A stretch of 64,000 nt of DNA from Tenodera sinensis (taxonomy: Eukaryota > Arthropoda > Insecta > Mantodea > Mantidae): assembly GCA_030765045.1 (NCBI GenBank), contig CM060964.1, positions 150,152,705 through 150,216,704 of the forward strand, read 5' to 3'. A model generated the notes under the pieces. The model was not told the origin of the DNA. It was given only the letters and a program-made list of their open reading frames with translations, and searched no databases. Of the stretch, positions 1 through 13,070 are shown in pieces. The translations under genes were made by a program, and so were the position numbers. Each line of letters opens with the position of its first letter. The stretch's first letter is position 1.

Positions 1-1456
1 GAGATGCATTGTCCTTATCTTGAAATAACAAAAGTGTTGGAATCTTGTGAATAGCATGCCCAAAATAAACAAGTGCAATGTAAGTTTGGAGCAATGGGTA
101 ATAAATATGTAATAATGTATAATGCTGTGTTGTCAGAATAAAAGTTTTCGAAATGTTAATGGGTGTCCTTAAACTTTTGGTAGAACCAGTAGGTATCTCA
201 CTTATACGTTATTCACTTTCTGTGTTTTTCTTTTAGGCAGCGAACTTTCTCCATTAATACGTATTTTCCTCATTTGTACGTTTTCTCATTAATACGTCAC
301 ATATTTCTGATCCCCGTGTAAGAGATGTATCAATTTATTTATTTATAGGCCATGTTTATGCAATGTTCAGGTATATTATGCCTGGTGTCTGTTTAGTGTA
401 TCTTTGGTGTCGCAAGCACACAACAATATGAAAGTTCGGCAAGGCATCAATATTTACGGAACGCATTATTGTTACGCTACACGGTGGGGCAAGGCCATTC
501 ATTCTTCCCCGTATTCCTAGTGCTTTAGAAATTACACAAGGATTTTTGTCATCACAAAGATTAAATAATGACAGCACTTCTGTGGATAGCACATATGATC
601 AACTATTGTATGACTCCGGAAAAATCGAAGAGTGTACAGCTTTTTTTTTTAAATCTGTACAAACCATAACCCTATTAGCTTAACTGCACTCTCTCAGCAC
701 ACGTATAGCCCAAGGTAGTTGCACTGCTGCTGAGAATATTCTCACTTAACATGCCATATTTTGATTGCTTCATTTCTTGCCTGAGAGAGGACTTGGACAA
801 ATAATGATGAGCCCTGCTTCTTCCTCACATAGAAGCATATTTGTATCTTAAACAAGGTAACAAATTAAGCTCACCAGAACATGATGTATGTAGTCGAAGG
901 AATACAATAATTATACACGTCTTTTAGATACAATAGAGACGCTATTATATTTAAAGACATGGTAGTCTAAAAACAAAATCAGATAAAACAAAGCTTGTCT
1001 CAAAATGTATCGTATCTCCCCCAACATTACAACACGCTGCTCATAAGAATACACGGCAAACAATAATGTTTTGTACATGCACCAATAAATGCATGTTTGT
1101 ATAATATATTGTATACAATTAGAAATTAAAATAAAACCTTCTCTTGTATATAAACATTCAACCTCGTACGCATACAGGATCCTCTAAAACGTGAAACAAA
1201 TTAGGAACTTCTCACCTAGCTACTCTTCATTTTAAATCAGTTTTAAGCATAAATTCAAACGTTTTCAGAAGTCACCTTCAAATTCTTGGTCATAAAATTG
1301 CTGCTCTGTACGGGCAGTGATTCACCTAACACGTGAGAAATTTAAAGAAGCAAGGACCAATTTAGCTCATTTTCACACTTGAACCTTGTTTAATTCTATT
1401 TCCTTCACTTATCCAGCTGCCTTCTTGTTTAATTAGCTCAGATTAATGTTTTAAGT
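1..1456. other. AT-rich non-coding sequence, nothing recognised
   Basis: There are only short chance ORFs, short A/T runs and no clear repeat boundary. I see no splice-bounded coding signal in this stretch. Confidence 0.5.
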
Positions 1457-1586
1457 CAGCCCTGTGTGACTCGCGGGATACTCTGAGCGACTTTTTTTTT
1501 TTTTTTTTTTTTAAACCTGCTAAACTTACAGTTGTAAGTGCAAGACCATGAGCAGGCTGCGCTCCGCGAGCAGCAGTTGCCCAGCC
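1457..1586 (+). mobile_element. Degraded hAT-type MITE (same family as 31952-32072)
   Basis: The segment gagcgact(T)n, then cctgctaaac, then gagcaggctgcgctc, then cagttgcccagcc aligns in the same order with the better-bounded MITE at 31952-32072 and with an inverted copy at 30012-30093. A run of about 21 T at 1492-1512 has expanded in the middle. The left end (cagccctgtg) is eroded and no target duplication is visible. Confidence 0.5.
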
Positions 1587-2442
1587 GAGCCCTTGATGCA
1601 AAATGTGGAACAGGCATTCACTGATTTAAGTTGGTTTTGTCATCAAGCGACTGTAAGAAGAAAAAAGAGCATTGCAAAACTATAAATGCTTCTCGTCATA
1701 TGTTATACACTTGAAGAATGCAAACATGCAACATAAAATATTTAATGATGGTTGTTGGCGTTGCGAATATAGAAACAGATTTTGGACAAATTCTGTACCA
1801 TTCTTCCTTTTCTTTTGCAGATATAACCTTTTCCCCTCTGTCGGCGGTTTTCAAGTTACATATAATCCATTAACAGTAAAGTGAATTCATAGGCTTTTCC
1901 CAGAAACTTCAGGATATCTGTACATTTTATTTGTGGTGTCAGTAATAGAAATATATGGCATTTCAATAAAAATCGCCGGTTTTAAATATAAATATAAAAT
2001 AACGTATATTCTTCCTTGCAAAGGGTAGTTTAGACAGGGGGACTTTCATGAAAACCTTGGCGTCACACCCATGGGAAATAATGGTTTTAAATATAAATGT
2101 TGGTATGTATCCGACATTTAGTTTTCTGGGTTATCCTGTTCAAATACACAGGCACGCGTGGACACACGAATCTCTTTCTTAAAATTCATCTTTGACTTCA
2201 GCGGCTTCAAAATATGTATTTCCAGTGAAACTTTGATATCGAGCCTTTGGATGAAGTACACTTCCTCTACATCATAGGTATGCTACAGAGAAAGTGAATA
2301 AGAAATGTATAAATTGGGCAACCCAAAAGCTATCCAAAGTAATGGAGAACGGGTAAATGAGGATATGCATTTAATACTGGTGTGTAAAGAGATAGTCCTT
2401 ATGTCATCACTAGTTGATTCACCCAAAACACCGTGAGTGCTC

Positions 2443-2478
2443 CGTCCAGCCAGTCAGCCAGTCAGCCAGTCAGCCTGC
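2443..2478. repeat. Short tandem repeat, 8-bp unit (cagtcagc)
   Basis: About four copies of an 8-bp cagtcagc unit run in tandem. It is too short to carry meaning beyond a local slippage array. Confidence 0.7.
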
Positions 2479-2956
2479 CGGTTTATCCAACTCGAGTGTG
2501 AGCTCTCGGCAGCAAACAAGTTGAGCCTGATAAGTATGCAATCATCTGCACATTCATTTAGTAAACAGTCGACCCGTAGCAAGCTAAGTCACGGTCGCTT
2601 GTTTTCAAGTCTTAGTGGTGATGCATTAGTCACGTAGTAGCTCTTCCTTCAATTCTTTTGTTTCTTATTTTTCTGTGTATATTTTCATTTTCCTATCACC
2701 TTCTTTCTTTCACGGCTTCTTCAGAGGAAATTACCTTTGCTATTATTTTCTCCCTCTTTTTTCTGTTTCTTACTCCCCTTCATCATCTTTAAGCCTTTCC
2801 CTTGACTTTCTCGCATCCTCTCAGGCGATAAACTTTTCCGTATCTAAAGAAATACATCGAAAATTGCAAATAGCGTATTTTGGGAAGAAATTTAAATCAA
2901 ATAAGAGGCTTATTAAGACAGAGAAATACTTTAGAGAAGTAAATGATTATTTAAGA

Positions 2957-3140
2957 CAGGGGTGTCAAACAGCACTCACCAGGCGTGAAAAATGTTCCCC
3001 TATTTTCCCTCCCTCCGTGATGATCAAATCGGAAAACGGGAAAAACAAAGCGAAAACCGGTTCTACTAGCGCGTGCTACTGCAGTTAAGGAGGGGTGGAC
3101 TCCTCTCTTCACACCCTCGGAGTGATGTTTGACATGCCTG
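2957..3140. mobile_element. 184-bp hAT-type MITE with exact 8-bp target duplication
   Basis: The inverted ends are CAGGGGTGTCAAACA at 2957 and its near complement TGTTTGACATGCCTG at 3126-3140. Identical 8-bp direct repeats, atttaaga, flank it at 2949-2956 and 3141-3148. An 8-bp duplication and CAGG ends are diagnostic of the hAT superfamily. The interior is non-coding. The perfect duplication suggests a fairly young insertion. Confidence 0.85.
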
Positions 3141-3148
3141 ATTTAAGA

Positions 3149-5265
3149 CCATCTGCATGATATAAACGGACACCGGTGAATGTGCCAGTATGAAAAGTTC
3201 AATGTTATGGATGGGATAGGTAAAAATGTTTAAATATGTTGTAATATTGTAATAGTCTTCACAACTCCAGTATTTTAGGAAAGTGATGCCCATCAGTAAA
3301 TCCCAACTTTTACTTGACCATAACTCAAACCTCATATTTTATTGTACACTAGACAGACTTTTCAAGAGTGTTTTGTGCATGAACCAGAGTTTAGCTGTAT
3401 TGAGTTCCGATGAAAGATATTTCCGTTCGGTTTTCCTCTCTGGTAATGTGATTCAACGGCTTGTAAGCTTCTGATGAAATTTAATACTGACTTCTTCATG
3501 TTATTGAATAATTTGTCTTTCCTAGAACAACCTCTAGTTTACATAGGCACTGATGCACAATATTTCTTGAATATAATACCCCTAACACCCTGTGTTGTGT
3601 AATCGTAATATTCAAAACATATAGGAACGTACCTATGCCTGCAAACCTTCAAATTTACACCTGCAGCATTTGAAGTTGTGTATTCAATTGCCGTGCTTTT
3701 AAACTTCTGTGGATCTTGCTTTCGGCGCCTTTTAGGATTGTTTGAACGGCAATATTTTAAAATAAAAGCATCTTGTCTCTGTTTGTCTGGCACAGAATAA
3801 AATGTAGAATGAAAATCTTTTATGTCACTCATTGTCAACGGTCTGCATTGCAGAACTCCTTTATGTTGGCAGCATGGATATTGAGGCAAACCCTTTGCTA
3901 AATACTTAGAGTATATAAAATAAAAAAGGCAATATTAGCTAACTAATAGCAGAAAACATAATATTAAATCTATTTGCTTAAAAATATTTGATATTTTAGG
4001 TTAAGCCTAGGTCATTGTTCGTATGAAGATTTCTACCTTTACTGCAGCTCTTTTCAGTCTAAATATTTCTCAACACTGTAAATATTTCTCAACAATATAA
4101 CAAACAATATGTCCACTATGATACTAGGCTTCTCACATGTTGACAATGACGCCTCAAAACAATAGCCAACCAGTGGCGAATGGTGACATAGTGCAACTTC
4201 GTGCGCAATAACACTTTGTTGCCCGTTTAATCTGGTTATCACACTAATGCCTGGTTGCACGAAAACTGCCATGTAAGTAGCTACTCCCTTCTTTATTTAA
4301 TGGCTGGGTAAACTAGTGAAGTCTCTAAGCTTCAGTGAGTTGCAATAAAGACATTAGACCATTCGTTTACTACTCCCGTCTTCAAGAAGAAAAGATCCAA
4401 TTCGACGGAGCCGGCTTGGCTGGATACATAGTTATCTCAATCACAAGTATGATGTCGCTGCAACACATAATTATCCCACCGTCAGGATTGCACTTCTAAT
4501 TTTGTTGATAAAGTCGTTTCGTGTTTTCTGAAAGCCAACATGTAGAACAAAAAGAATAGAAGTAAACTTTTCTCTTAAAGGAACAGCATATTGTCATCAT
4601 TAATTTCAGAAAATAAGAATAATATAGAGTAAAGTCACGGACACAGTTACAAATTGAAGTGAGAAAGTTGGCAACGCGGAAGTATGTTCTCACAATGTAG
4701 ACTGCTTGGACTTCAATAGAAAAGTAATTAATTAGTAAAAAATTAACCTGTCCTGTTTCTGAACATTTCACCAGGACTTCAAATTTTCGTGTAATTGTAG
4801 TTTGTAGCACCGGTAACATTGGAGAAGTTACTAATCATAGAACACTTGTCTCACAGTTCGTAAATAATTGCCTTGACCGTGAGACATATTTATGTATTTT
4901 AACCTTATTCGGCAATGCTGGCTTACGTGTCTTATTATTCGATACTGACATTTGTATGATCTCCTATCACATTCTGAAAGGCTCCTGTTGTGTAATAACG
5001 AAGGGTTATCAACAAATGGTTGGTTCCGTGTAACCAACAGCCGATTTGGTGGCAACATGGGTATTTGTATGTACCTACGTACTTCTTGCAGTCAGTTTTT
5101 CAGTCGGTAATTCCACCACGTGCAGAATATCCATGAATGTTTGTTTGGAGAACCTAAATATGTTAAATTCTATGTTGTCATATTCCTGAAAGGTACTGAA
5201 CTATATCTAATATTCCTCGGTCTTGCTAGAAACACAGGTTAAGATTTTCATATCGTGAACATGTA
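3149..5265. other. Non-coding stretch with one possible transposon-protein fragment
   Basis: Apart from the minus-strand ORF at 3539-3889 (listed separately) this stretch is AT-rich and shows no repeat boundary or credible exon. Confidence 0.45.
3539..3889 (-). pseudogene. Possible transposable-element protein fragment (Cys/His-containing, PKRRR)
   Basis: This is a 116-residue open frame whose composition looks like real protein. It has YPCCQHKGVLQCRPLTMSDI near the start, then DFHSTFY, QDAFILKYC and PKRRRKQDP. The C-C-H...C spacing and the following QDAFI...C...PKRRR pattern resemble a domain I associate with insect transposon-encoded proteins of undefined superfamily. There is no ATG at the left edge of the homologous part, the preceding in-frame codons contain a stop, and nothing on either side continues it. 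It is best read as an orphan fragment. The family assignment is from memory and weak. Confidence 0.35.
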
Positions 5266-5560
5266 GCATTTCATTGCACAACTTGTAGTAATACATGTAA
5301 CTGACAATAATTTACCCTCAGGATATGATAGTTACACTTACATGCGTATAGGTATACTTGAAATAAAGCAGTAAAGCCGTCTAAATGGAGTATCACGGTC
5401 AACACTCAACATCACTTATTGCACATATGTAGAATCATATTGGTGCATTCCTTTATCGCAGAACTTGTAGTAATACAAGTGTAATTGGCAATAATTCATC
5501 ACGATAAGATAGTTACAATTATATGTGTATGCGTAAAAAGTGAAGTCGCTTAAAAGGGCC
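5266..5560. repeat. Imperfect direct repeat, about 110-130 bp, two copies
   Basis: The block around 5276 (acttgtagtaatacatgtaa, then tgacaataatt, then gatagttacac) recurs around 5462 (acttgtagtaatacaagtg, then ggcaataatt, then gatagttacaa), offset by roughly 185 bp. The copies differ at many positions, so this is an old local duplication or two copies of a short repeat. Confidence 0.6.
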
Positions 5561-6560
5561 GGCGGGTAGATAGAGGAAGCTCTTCATTTTATCGTATTGA
5601 GTACGATAGCTTGTCGAAATTGGAAACATGCATCACTGCTAAAAATACTGATAAAGGGTATTTGTGACGAAAAGGGGTTTTAAGGGCATACGCAATCTTA
5701 AAGGAAATACCTCAGATCCAATATAACCTCTTCGTCAGACAAGACTGCACAATGAAGAACTGAATAGAAATACCACACTTCCCGGCATAAAACTATAATT
5801 CTATCCACACATCAACCGACAATAATACATACAGAAATAGTTTTTATTTATTTGTATCTGAGGATGTCATAACATGAAAAGACTAAGAGGAAACCACACG
5901 ATGAAATCAATAATGGCGGCTATTCTCAAACTGTTTCTAAATCCGAGATTCGATTCTTAGTGATACTCGATTGAATAGCGTTGTAGATGGGTCATGCAAC
6001 TCATAATTTTCAGAGGCAAATGAACACTTTAGCGCTAAAGAAATCTCTAAGTGCGTTCTTGTAACAGCATAAATTTCCTAGATTCTAGAACGCCGCTTTA
6101 AGGTATATTGCGGGCAAGAACATTAACACAGGGTGTTTAGCAGGAAGAACCTACAAAATAACATAAAATATGTAAATACAATATAAGATCTTATCTACTG
6201 TTATGCCATTAATTGAATACTGTCTTGCAACACAGCTTGGCTTACAAGGAACATTAAATATTTTTATATCTCTTAATGACTTGTTTGTTTCTCCAAGTCA
6301 TTCAAAAGAAACCCTGCTCTTTATGCTTTCCATGTTTCTCCTCACAATTTCATATGCTAGCTAATACTGTTATCTTGTTTGTCACTAAGGTGACGTCTGC
6401 ACTCTGATTTTTCAAACATCTGTAGTTGTAAGAAGCATTAGTTGTTTCAAATAACTGTGTTGCTGTCTTAAATGGTTAAGATAATTAAATTCAGGTTTAC
6501 TCCAGAGACTACCATCGGAAGAAAATAAGAAAGGTCAACGAACAATTTGATTTTTGTTTC
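5561..6560. other. Non-coding sequence, nothing recognised
   Basis: No open frame of credible composition, no terminal repeats and no tRNA-like box pairs were seen. Confidence 0.45.
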
Positions 6561-6572
6561 ACTCGCAGTTTA

Positions 6573-7100
6573 TCACTCAATTACTGCCCTCAGTGACTCA
6601 ATGACAACTTGCGAAGGGGGACTTAGCACCTCGACCAAAAGGCGATCTTTTGTGCCTATGCCCCTGATGGGGCACCCCCGGGAGGATGGATGAGGTGAAT
6701 GGATCCTAAGAGTGGCCGGAACGTTGCCACGACAGAGCAGGTAGCAGGGTCCCAATATTTTCCCAGTTAGAAGCACCCCGTCGGAGGCTGGCTTAGCTCC
6801 CCTTCAATGGGGAGCCGGAAATCAGTGGCTCGCGTTCCAGTTCGGGTGACAAGATTTCCATAGCACAATTGTTCCCTGCAGTGCTGCTGCAACGCTCGCC
6901 GACGCTTCCAACCCTGAAAGGAACCTAACGGGATGAAGGGTGAAATGAAGTGATTAATGTAACGAAATGGAACGACAGGAAATTCCTTCCCAGCATTTGC
7001 CTGGCGACCCGGGGAAACCTCCGAAAAAACTCATGGGTCAGGAAGGTCGGCCACGGGGATCGAACCCGCGACCTCCCAAATGCGGGCCACAGACCGCTCG
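6573..7100. repeat. Long SINE-like interspersed repeat with tRNA-like end (copy 1)
   Basis: Shared blocks with 27193-27690 run in the same order: ggaggactttagcacctc, atcttttgtgcctatgcccc, a GC-rich middle, ccttcccagcatt, cctggcgacc/cctggggaaac, and a terminal ggtcggccacggggatcgaa followed by cccgcgacctcccaaatgcg. The last block contains a reversed pol III B-box-like GGTTCGANNCC. GC content is clearly above the flanks. Length is about 530 bp, long for a SINE, so it could also be the end of a larger non-autonomous element. Confidence 0.6.
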
Positions 7101-7135
7101 GTATTATTCTGGCTTACTGCGCCGATGTCCAGTAG

Positions 7136-10100
7136 TCGGATTGAAATTATCTGCACTCAAACCATAGATCAGTACAAAGAATGTAAGCAATAGCAGTAAC
7201 GATACATTAGCACGGTCTGCAAACACCAATAAAGTGTACGGGGGATAGGACCAGTTTGTTGCTTGCTGTGTCGAGCAATGGCTCGTGGCTTTAATCCTTG
7301 GCCATGTCTATACTTCCCATTAGGACTTGTGGATTTCTGTTAATGTGTTAGATTAGGGCATGGTTTGTCACTTGTATTAACTGTTGAATGTGTTCACAGG
7401 TTTATATTATTAATAACATTAACTAACATGCTTAAACACTGCTGAGACTCGTTAAACAATGTAAACGACATTGAACACTTAGCAAGAAGTAATATTCGCT
7501 GAAATTGCTGCACGGCCAGTCGTTTTTCAGCTTTGATACATTTTTTTTGTGAGGAAGAAGGAAGAAGTGCGAGCTGTGAAGGAACAGCACATTTCATACA
7601 GCCCCCTCCCCCCCTCCTCCCGTACCGGGGCCAACCATTTTATGTGATAGGTTGTAAGCACCTTTAAGACGGTAAGAAATCTGCAGGCAGATAGGACCAT
7701 GAAAAAAATATGACCAATGATATAGTTTGTATTCTGTTTAATGATAAAAGAGCTATATCACACTCAAAGGAGCTTTAAATCCTTATTTAACATCCGTACA
7801 TGTGTTTTCTGTAATATTTGTTAGATAATGTTAAATGTTCGGTATACAGGTTTCTTATTCACTGTATGAATCAAAGGTTAGGATAGCAGTTTAAATTATT
7901 TTCTTGTTCATGTAAAATAAGAAAAAAATGCCTTTTTTTCTTTCTCCTTCCTTTTTTTTTTTTTTAAGCAAGCGGTCTACCACGGATATCAATATTAAAT
8001 ACACCTCAAACTCTTACTTACCTAACTTCATTCTCGTGTTTTGTCAGCATTATTAATTTCAATAACGTTATTTGAATTGTATTATATATTTTTCTCAAAT
8101 GCAACGGAATATACCTTTGAACCATGCAAACAGTCAACATATAAATAAAATGTGACAAAGTAGAAAAATGACTCGAATATGCAACAATAGAACCAGTAAA
8201 ACCAATCTACCCCTAGAAATATCCATTTCGGATTTAAATTCATTTCAAGGGTAAAATAATAGCTAGGTACTGGATAAAAGAATTACTTGTAAGGTCGGCG
8301 AGAGCTAAGTAGGTACTTGATAGCTACAGGATTCACTTACCTGCAAACCATCTAGAGTCTGCGCGGAATAAGTTGGCAGAAAGAGAGCGATATTGGTTGG
8401 AAATGACCTGAGTCCGCTCCCTAGAGTACAATGAAGAACTCTCATTAAGGGAATAGCTTTTCCGGTCAAAATCGTTCTTGTTGTCAAATCTCTTTCACTG
8501 TGACACCGCTCACTCAGTATTGCCTAGTTATAGCAGTGGAGCGAGAGGGTGAGTACTGCTTTCTCTTTCTACATGCTGGCTGGCAACTTATTCCGCACAG
8601 TTGTGTTCTGAACACATCTTGCAACGACAGCACGACTGCCTCGTTCACAGGTAGAGTCTGTTTAGTCAACGCGTGTGCAGTTCGGCCGCTTCCTTTGAGG
8701 AACCGTCATAATAGTTTTACAACACGGACCCTTCCTCTCGAGTCCTTTCAGGCAGAGTTGCAACATCTTAACATTAACCTTTGTAGCTAAGAAACAGAAA
8801 AAAAACAGGAGTTCGAAATTTTGGCAACTGAGACTCCACCTGGAGTCAACATATAACTGTCACTTCCTTCAAATGGGGTTCGCTATTGGTCTTCAAAGAC
8901 AGGGATAGAAGTGTACCTTTTCTGATGCGAGAAGATGGATTTATGACAGCCATTAGTTGTGGGTAGCGCAAATTTCCTTTGTGACCCAACTGCACATGCG
9001 TTGACTAAGTGAATCCCATAGCAGTCAAGTGGCTACTTAGCTCTTGCCGTATGTACCACCTTTTACTAAAGGAAATACCCAACTTCAGTGAGACCTGCGC
9101 GAAGGGTCACCTAATTCTCAGGCGTAATTGCATTGATGGTCTGAGAATTAAATTAGTCATGTGCTTCCCTTGCTGTTCAGAGGACAAGGCAGCCATGTCA
9201 CCTCGTAGCTCACCTCGCAGTTTTGAAAAGTAATATTTCATCAATTCTTCTACATTAACGGGCAGACATTGCAAATTCAACTTCAGTGCACCTGCTGAAC
9301 AGATGTTCTTGTTGTGTTTCTAGTAAGTTGTGCACTAGAACTAAACTAATTCCAGTGTTAGGTGCTAGGTTAACAGAATTTTTGTGTTCGCTGTAACGGA
9401 ACTGTCTAAGACATGTTCCCTCTGATCAAGAGTGGCGGGCTAACATTAGTTCGAATCCCAGTTAAGAATTTTTTTATTTCCCTTCTTCTTGTTTCTTTCT
9501 TAACGAGAACATCATTATTTATATAACCCATACAAAATATAAAATTATACAAACTAATAAGATCTACTTCTTTAGGTATTTTTATTCCGCATAGTGTTGT
9601 AGCTTTTCCCGCCATCTTATGAATTCTGCAGTACGATTGCAATTTTAAAACTGAATGCTTTGTAAGATATTAATTGCAATTGCTGAAAATAAAGTAGGGA
9701 ACACACCTACCTCAACTGTCAATCATGCTTCCCGAAATTAATATTTTCCTTTAAATATTCACATTCAAAAGCATCTCTATAAACTTCGTAGACTATTATC
9801 ATATTAAACTATATAAGCGTGTAATGGTGTAAATTACGGTTTTTAATGGTCATAAAAGTGCATTATTACAAGATCTGGATGCCAATTAATAATGTAATTA
9901 TTTAATTAGTATGCAATATAATTAGTGATTAAGACAGTTGCTGACACATTTTCAAATGTGAACACTCTTCCAGTTTTATCCTGAAGTCAAACTCGGTCTT
10001 GCAAGCAGTGGAGAAAGCGAGGTTGAGGTAAACTTCAAGGTCTCAAACGACCATGCGATATATCCAGGGCATGTCCGGTGTTCCGCTGCTCTGGTGCTGA

Positions 10101-11490
10101 TTAGCTGATTTTTGTATGCCTTATTCAGAGTCTTTTGAGATAGTGGGAGGGGCACGTAGGCAGCAAGTTGATCGTGCCGCAGGTCACTTACGCGTGCTGG
10201 CACACTGCGATAGCAAAATGCACTGTTGCAACATAAGCGTCCCTTTCAGACTTCTGTTACATTGTTTACACTTTTATTCTTTATTTATTTGCTTATTTAT
10301 TCACTTCATTGTGATTGCTTTATCAGCTTATTCTCACGCTGGGGCGATAAATACATTTAATACCATAAAACTAGAGTATGATATCATATTTACTTGGACT
10401 ACATTACTTGTATTCCTTTCTCGTAATTATATCAACACAGTTGTTACTACATACGAGCCCCACAAAAAGAACGAAGGAAGGAAATACAAGTAGAACAACG
10501 AAACATTATTTACATTGACACCGATATGTACATTGGCATTTACGCTATCTTATAGTTTCTGTTTCTTTTTCATCATCCTCCGAAGACAACGAAGAAGCCA
10601 TCAATTCACGAACGGGCTTGTTTTCATCGCATTTCGTCTTTGTTGAAGTTGTATCGCTCTAAATATGTAGTTTAATGGTTCTTATTACTCCACACTTGGG
10701 AAGGCCAGTTGCAGCCACAGTCTGTGCAATCGACAAGTCACACTTGCCGTCTCCTTTAAAGTAACTGTACACATTTTGAATAATGTACGTACTGATTTTC
10801 CACGTCCTATAGGTGAGGAATTTGCTCTAAAGTAACAGGTGCAGTGCCCGTTTCCCACGGCCGCCACATATTTATACAGGTTTAAGAGTGTTTTGTGAAA
10901 TCTCTGTTGTGCGCCACTACTCACGTCAGAATGACTACATAAACCTTGCACCTCGGCTCGGGTTGTTTTGGTTTTTATACACGCGCCGGCCACGCGATGT
11001 CCTTGTCTGCCCCTTCCGCTGTCTCAAAAGACGTTGAACGAAGTATAAAAGTATGTCGCAGAGAATTTATAACTGTGTTCCCTACGCGGAGATGACGTGG
11101 AACTGTCATTTGAAACCTGAGAAGCTGATGAAGAAACAATAATTCACTGCGCATCATCGTTACTACTCCATTATTGACGTTCTACTTTACTGAACTTGTC
11201 CTCTTTCTGGCTGTTTTTAGTTCACCCATGTAAGTATAACTCTCTAATGTGCAATCGCAAAATAAAATTTTACGTGACAAAATCCTCAAGTATTGGACGC
11301 CTGAATTCTATGTAGGTTAATGAGGTATTAGTTATATGAAGTAGCCAACCAGTAACAGTTTTAGATATTTTATGTTTTTGGTTGGGTAGTGGAAATTGGC
11401 TCTTCAAAAGCATTGAATAATGTAATGTTAACCTAAAGAGCCCAAACATATTTCTAGCGCTTCAGTTTTAGATATAAAGTATTTTGCCTA
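7136..11490. other. Non-coding sequence, no gene recognised
   Basis: It contains a T-rich run near 7950, an inverted repeat near 8363/8597 and a degenerate B-box-like site near 9446 (agttcgaatccc). No ORF in it has protein-like composition or splice support. Confidence 0.45.
8363..8605. repeat. Inverted repeat pair of about 20-40 bp with 200-bp spacer
   Basis: gcgcggaataagttggcag near 8366 is the near-complement of ctggcaacttattccgcac near 8579-8597, with a looser match extending outward through ctttctctttc. It could be the ends of a short MITE, but no target duplication was found. Confidence 0.35.
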
Positions 11491-11805
11491 TATTTTGTTT
11501 CAGAAATACCTTTACAAACTTCGATGACATGTTCCTTACACTGAAACAAGCATATCTACCAAAATCCTTGGTTTTCGCGTTATTCTTGTCACAATGAAAG
11601 TGTGAGTTCAACGGCCTTCGGGGTCCAACCTCCAGACTTCATTTCTCTATGCACTCATAGAAGGCTTTGACCTATTGCACTACATACGGTAGATGGCGCA
11701 GTGTTGCCATGTTGCCAGTGTTTACCTTTGTCATTTGTCATCAGTCTGTCTTCAACGTTTCAATTGTGTACATGTAGTGAGTTAACTACACTGTTTCGTT
11801 CCATC

Positions 11806-13070
11806 ATGGCTGGATACCCATTTCGTGAACAGGCAGACATAATTTTGTTGTTGTTGTTTTTTTAACAATTAACGTCCTCCAACGTAATGTCATATCGGAA
11901 GGTGAATGAATGAAATGGATGAAATGATGCTTAAATGAGTCCGAGGTCCATGGAGCTTTAAGTTACCCGATATTCGTCTTCTCAGGATAAGGGAAACCCT
12001 CGGAAAAAAACCTTATTCTAAGCGAGATTCGAACTCGCGACCTCATCACGCTACCGAGGTGGGCGATTTTTATGTATGATCGTGCGAATGGTAATGGACG
12101 CGAGGCTGCACGGCTCTATCAGATGGAGTTTCCAGACCGAAGAAAACCGAGTCATCCAACCTTTGTCGCTGTTTATCGTCGCCTTGCTGAGACAGGAACC
12201 GTTGCACCACAAGACTATTGATCGAGGAAGACCAAGAGTTGTTCGTACGCCGGAACGCGAAGAACGAATGTTAAGGTGTGTCGAAGACGATCCAGGCATC
12301 AGTACAAGACAATTGGCTGTGCAATCTGGTACATAACACGTGACAGCATGGAGGGTACTTCACGAGCAGCTCCTGTATCCATATCATATTCAACGTGTGC
12401 AGGGCCTTTCGCCTGCCGATTATCCATCACGGGATAACTTTGCCGATGGTTTGTAGCACAAACAGTCAATCCATTGTTTGTTTCGTCAGTTTTGTTTACA
12501 GACGAGGCAACGTTTGGGAGAAATGGAATTACCTACCAATTTCCACAAGGTATACGTATGGGCAGATCGTAATCCTCATGCTGTATGTCGGGCTAGACAT
12601 CAGCAACAGTTTAGTCTGAATGTGTGGGCTGGCATTGTAGGTGACTGTGTGGTAGGTCCATACGTTTTACCAGTACATCTTACTGGTGCTGTCTACAGGG
12701 ACTTTATCCAGCACACTCTTCCCGACCTAGGTACTTCACAAATATGTGCCCCTGCAAATACGACAAAACATGTGGTTTATGCATGATAGGACTCCGGCAC
12801 ATCTTAGTCGCATTGTTCAAGATGCATTGACTGGTATCCATCATGACCGATGGATAGGCAGAGGAGGTCCAGTTCCATAGCCTCACGTTCTCCCGACCAC
12901 AATCCTGTGGATTTTTACCCCTGGGGACATCTTAAATCATTGGCTTATGGAGCAGCCATCCCAGATGCAGAAACGCTTCATCGACGTATCATGGAAGCCT
13001 GCGAAACCATTCGCCACCATCACATTCCATGATTCGACGAGTACAGGCATGCATAGAAGCAAGAGGAGGA
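11806..13070 (+). pseudogene. Mariner-like transposase, broken (frameshifts, stops, SINE insertion)
   Basis: It starts at ATG 11806 (MAGYPFREQADII), is cut by a SINE at about 11848-12064, then resumes with RANGNGREAARLYQMEFPDR spread over shifted frames, GISTRQLAV (helix-turn-helix), HVTAWRVLHEQLLYPYH, QRVQGLSPADYPSRDNF, LFTDEATF (first catalytic Asp), FSLNVWAGIVGD, VGPYVLP, MWFMHDRTPAH (second Asp), RWIGRGGPVP and SRSPDHNPVDFYPWGHLKSL (third Asp region). The order matches a common insect mariner-like family with a DDE/DDD nuclease. Breaks include TAA at about 12334, TAG at about 12452, TAG after GGPVP at about 12880 and several frame changes. It is non-functional. Confidence 0.8.
11848..12064 (-). 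mobile_element. tRNA-derived SINE (family A), inserted in the mariner transposase
   Basis: Read on the minus strand it starts with a tRNA-like head containing a B-box (gagttcgaatctc), passes through the body (ccatggacctcggactcatt, catttcattcattcacc, gatatgacattacgttggag) and ends gacgttaatt plus an A-rich tail. It interrupts the transposase between DII and the following coding segment, with similar T-rich sequence on both sides. Other copies are at 22243-22474, 32783-32965 and a tail fragment at 17875-17931. Confidence 0.85.

Noticed and set aside
8500..8790. 96-residue plus-strand ORF
   Set aside because: Composition is not clearly protein-like, it spans one arm of an inverted repeat, and no homologous motif was recognised.
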